From: Metaphire vulgaris | Lineage: Eukaryota; Annelida; Clitellata; Crassiclitellata; Megascolecidae | Direction of reading: 5' to 3' | DNA: 64,000 bases | Assembly: GCA_018105865.1 (NCBI GenBank) | Contig: CM030870.1 | Span: 4,172,120-4,236,119, forward strand | Program-made: the position numbers and the translations under genes | Shown: in pieces, positions 63,190 to 64,000 of the stretch | How the letters are laid out: every line of letters begins with the position of its first letter | How positions within the stretch are numbered: the stretch's first letter is position 1 | Notes under the pieces: generated by a model | Database searches by the model: none | Told to the model about the DNA's origin: nothing | Seen by the model: the letters and a program-made list of their open reading frames with translations, nothing else

Positions 63190-64000
63190 GACCCTTTTTA
63201 AATGTACTTCTAATCTGGGGAACAAGGCTGACCTGAGGACTTTTATCTATGAACCTACATGGGGACAATATCTGACTAAGATTTACACTCTTAAGCAATC
63301 ACCAACATTTATCAAAAGTTTTGATTGATTGATTGATTGAATGCAGTTCCATTGTTGTAATTTTATTCACTAATAATTCAAGATAAACTAGGTGCAACAT
63401 GACAAAAAATCAAAGACAATCAATTACAGAAAAAATTATAATTTGGCACTTTACTTCTACTCTGTCAATCAATAATTTCTACATATACTCTGTCAATCAA
63501 TAATTTCTACATATACTCTATCAATCAAGACCCTACACTTTCCTATAACATGTACTTCTAATCTGGATCCAACCACTTCCAGGCTGACCTATGGACTTTT
63601 ATCTATGAACCTACATGGAAACAATATCTGACTAAGATTTACACTCTTAAGCAATCACTGACTGATGACGATGCCTGAGTGCATTATCAAAAGTTTTGAT
63701 TGATTGATTGATTGAATGAATGCAGTTCCATTGTTGTAATTTTATTCACTAATAATTCAAGATAAACTAGGTGCAACATGACATAAAGTCAAATACAATC
63801 ACTTTACTTCTATTCTGTCAATCAATAATTTCTACGTATACTCTGTCAATCAATAATTTCTACATATACTCTATCAATCAATAATTTCTACATTATACTC
63901 TGTCAATCAATAATTTCTACATATACTCTGTCAATCAATAATTTCTACATATACTCTATCAATCAATAATTTCTACATTATACTCTGTCAATCAATAATT
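63190..64000. repeat. 350-bp duplication carrying a 28-bp minisatellite
   Basis: The block 63200-63440 is repeated at 63550-63800 (shared TTTTATCTATGAACCTACAT and GATAAACTAGGTGCAACATG). Each copy is followed by an array of 28-bp units containing TCAATCAATAATTTCTACAT: about three at 63463-63530 and at least six at 63818-64000, running off the window. Confidence 0.9.

Noticed and set aside
63463..64000. Regular 28-bp repeats resembling a CRISPR array
   Set aside because: Units are contiguous with no spacers and no cas genes; the genome is eukaryotic. It is a minisatellite.

Overview
The window is from an intron-rich animal genome. Genes are split into phase-conserved exons with GT-AG (rarely GC-AG) introns. 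The spaces between exons are packed with LINE fragments, hAT-like miniature elements, foldback elements and ATT/AAT microsatellites. There are no bacterial operons, CRISPR arrays or plasmid features. The transposon types, the death-fold and jacalin domain mixing, and the TAGGCCTA word excess suggest a marine invertebrate, perhaps a non-vertebrate deuterostome. I cannot name the species.

Three real genes are visible. (1) At 373-4638 (+) lies the 3' end of a small membrane-protein gene: one ectodomain exon, a 3.4-kb intron, and a last exon encoding a Gly-rich stalk, one transmembrane helix and a short tail. (2) At 15584-35850 (+) is the most interesting locus. It is a ten-exon gene that I assembled by splice phase; it encodes a receptor with signal peptide, three Ig-like domains, a transmembrane helix, two CARD-like death-fold domains and a C-terminal jacalin-like lectin domain. 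The ten exons sum to 2157 nt (718 codons plus stop) with no phase conflict. (3) From 47745 to beyond 62793 (-) is the 3' two thirds of an ATAD2-family gene (AAA+ ATPase plus bromodomain chromatin factor), with 14 exons identified.

Layout: 1-372 MITE; 373-4638 gene 1; 4639-15583 intergenic, with a 392-bp tandem duplication, a CTCGAG palindrome cluster, a telomere-like foldback element inside a decayed LTR element, a decayed coding-like block and a LINE fragment; 15584-36455 the Ig-CARD-jacalin gene, whose introns carry LINEs, hAT-like MITEs and a complete 4-kb CACTA-like transposon; 36456-47744 intergenic, with nested MITEs and a decayed LINE; 47745-64000 the ATAD2-like gene, with 5S-derived SINEs, pogo-like MITEs, LINE tails and minisatellites in its introns.

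The three genes show no sign of a common pathway. The receptor architecture suggests innate immune or recognition signalling: Ig domains outside and CARDs inside, with a lectin fold also on the cytoplasmic side. ATAD2 is a housekeeping chromatin factor. A second unexplained signal is a short motif, GACAAGCAAAAAAGGTCAT, that recurs more than 20 times and sits inside several otherwise unrelated inverted-repeat elements.
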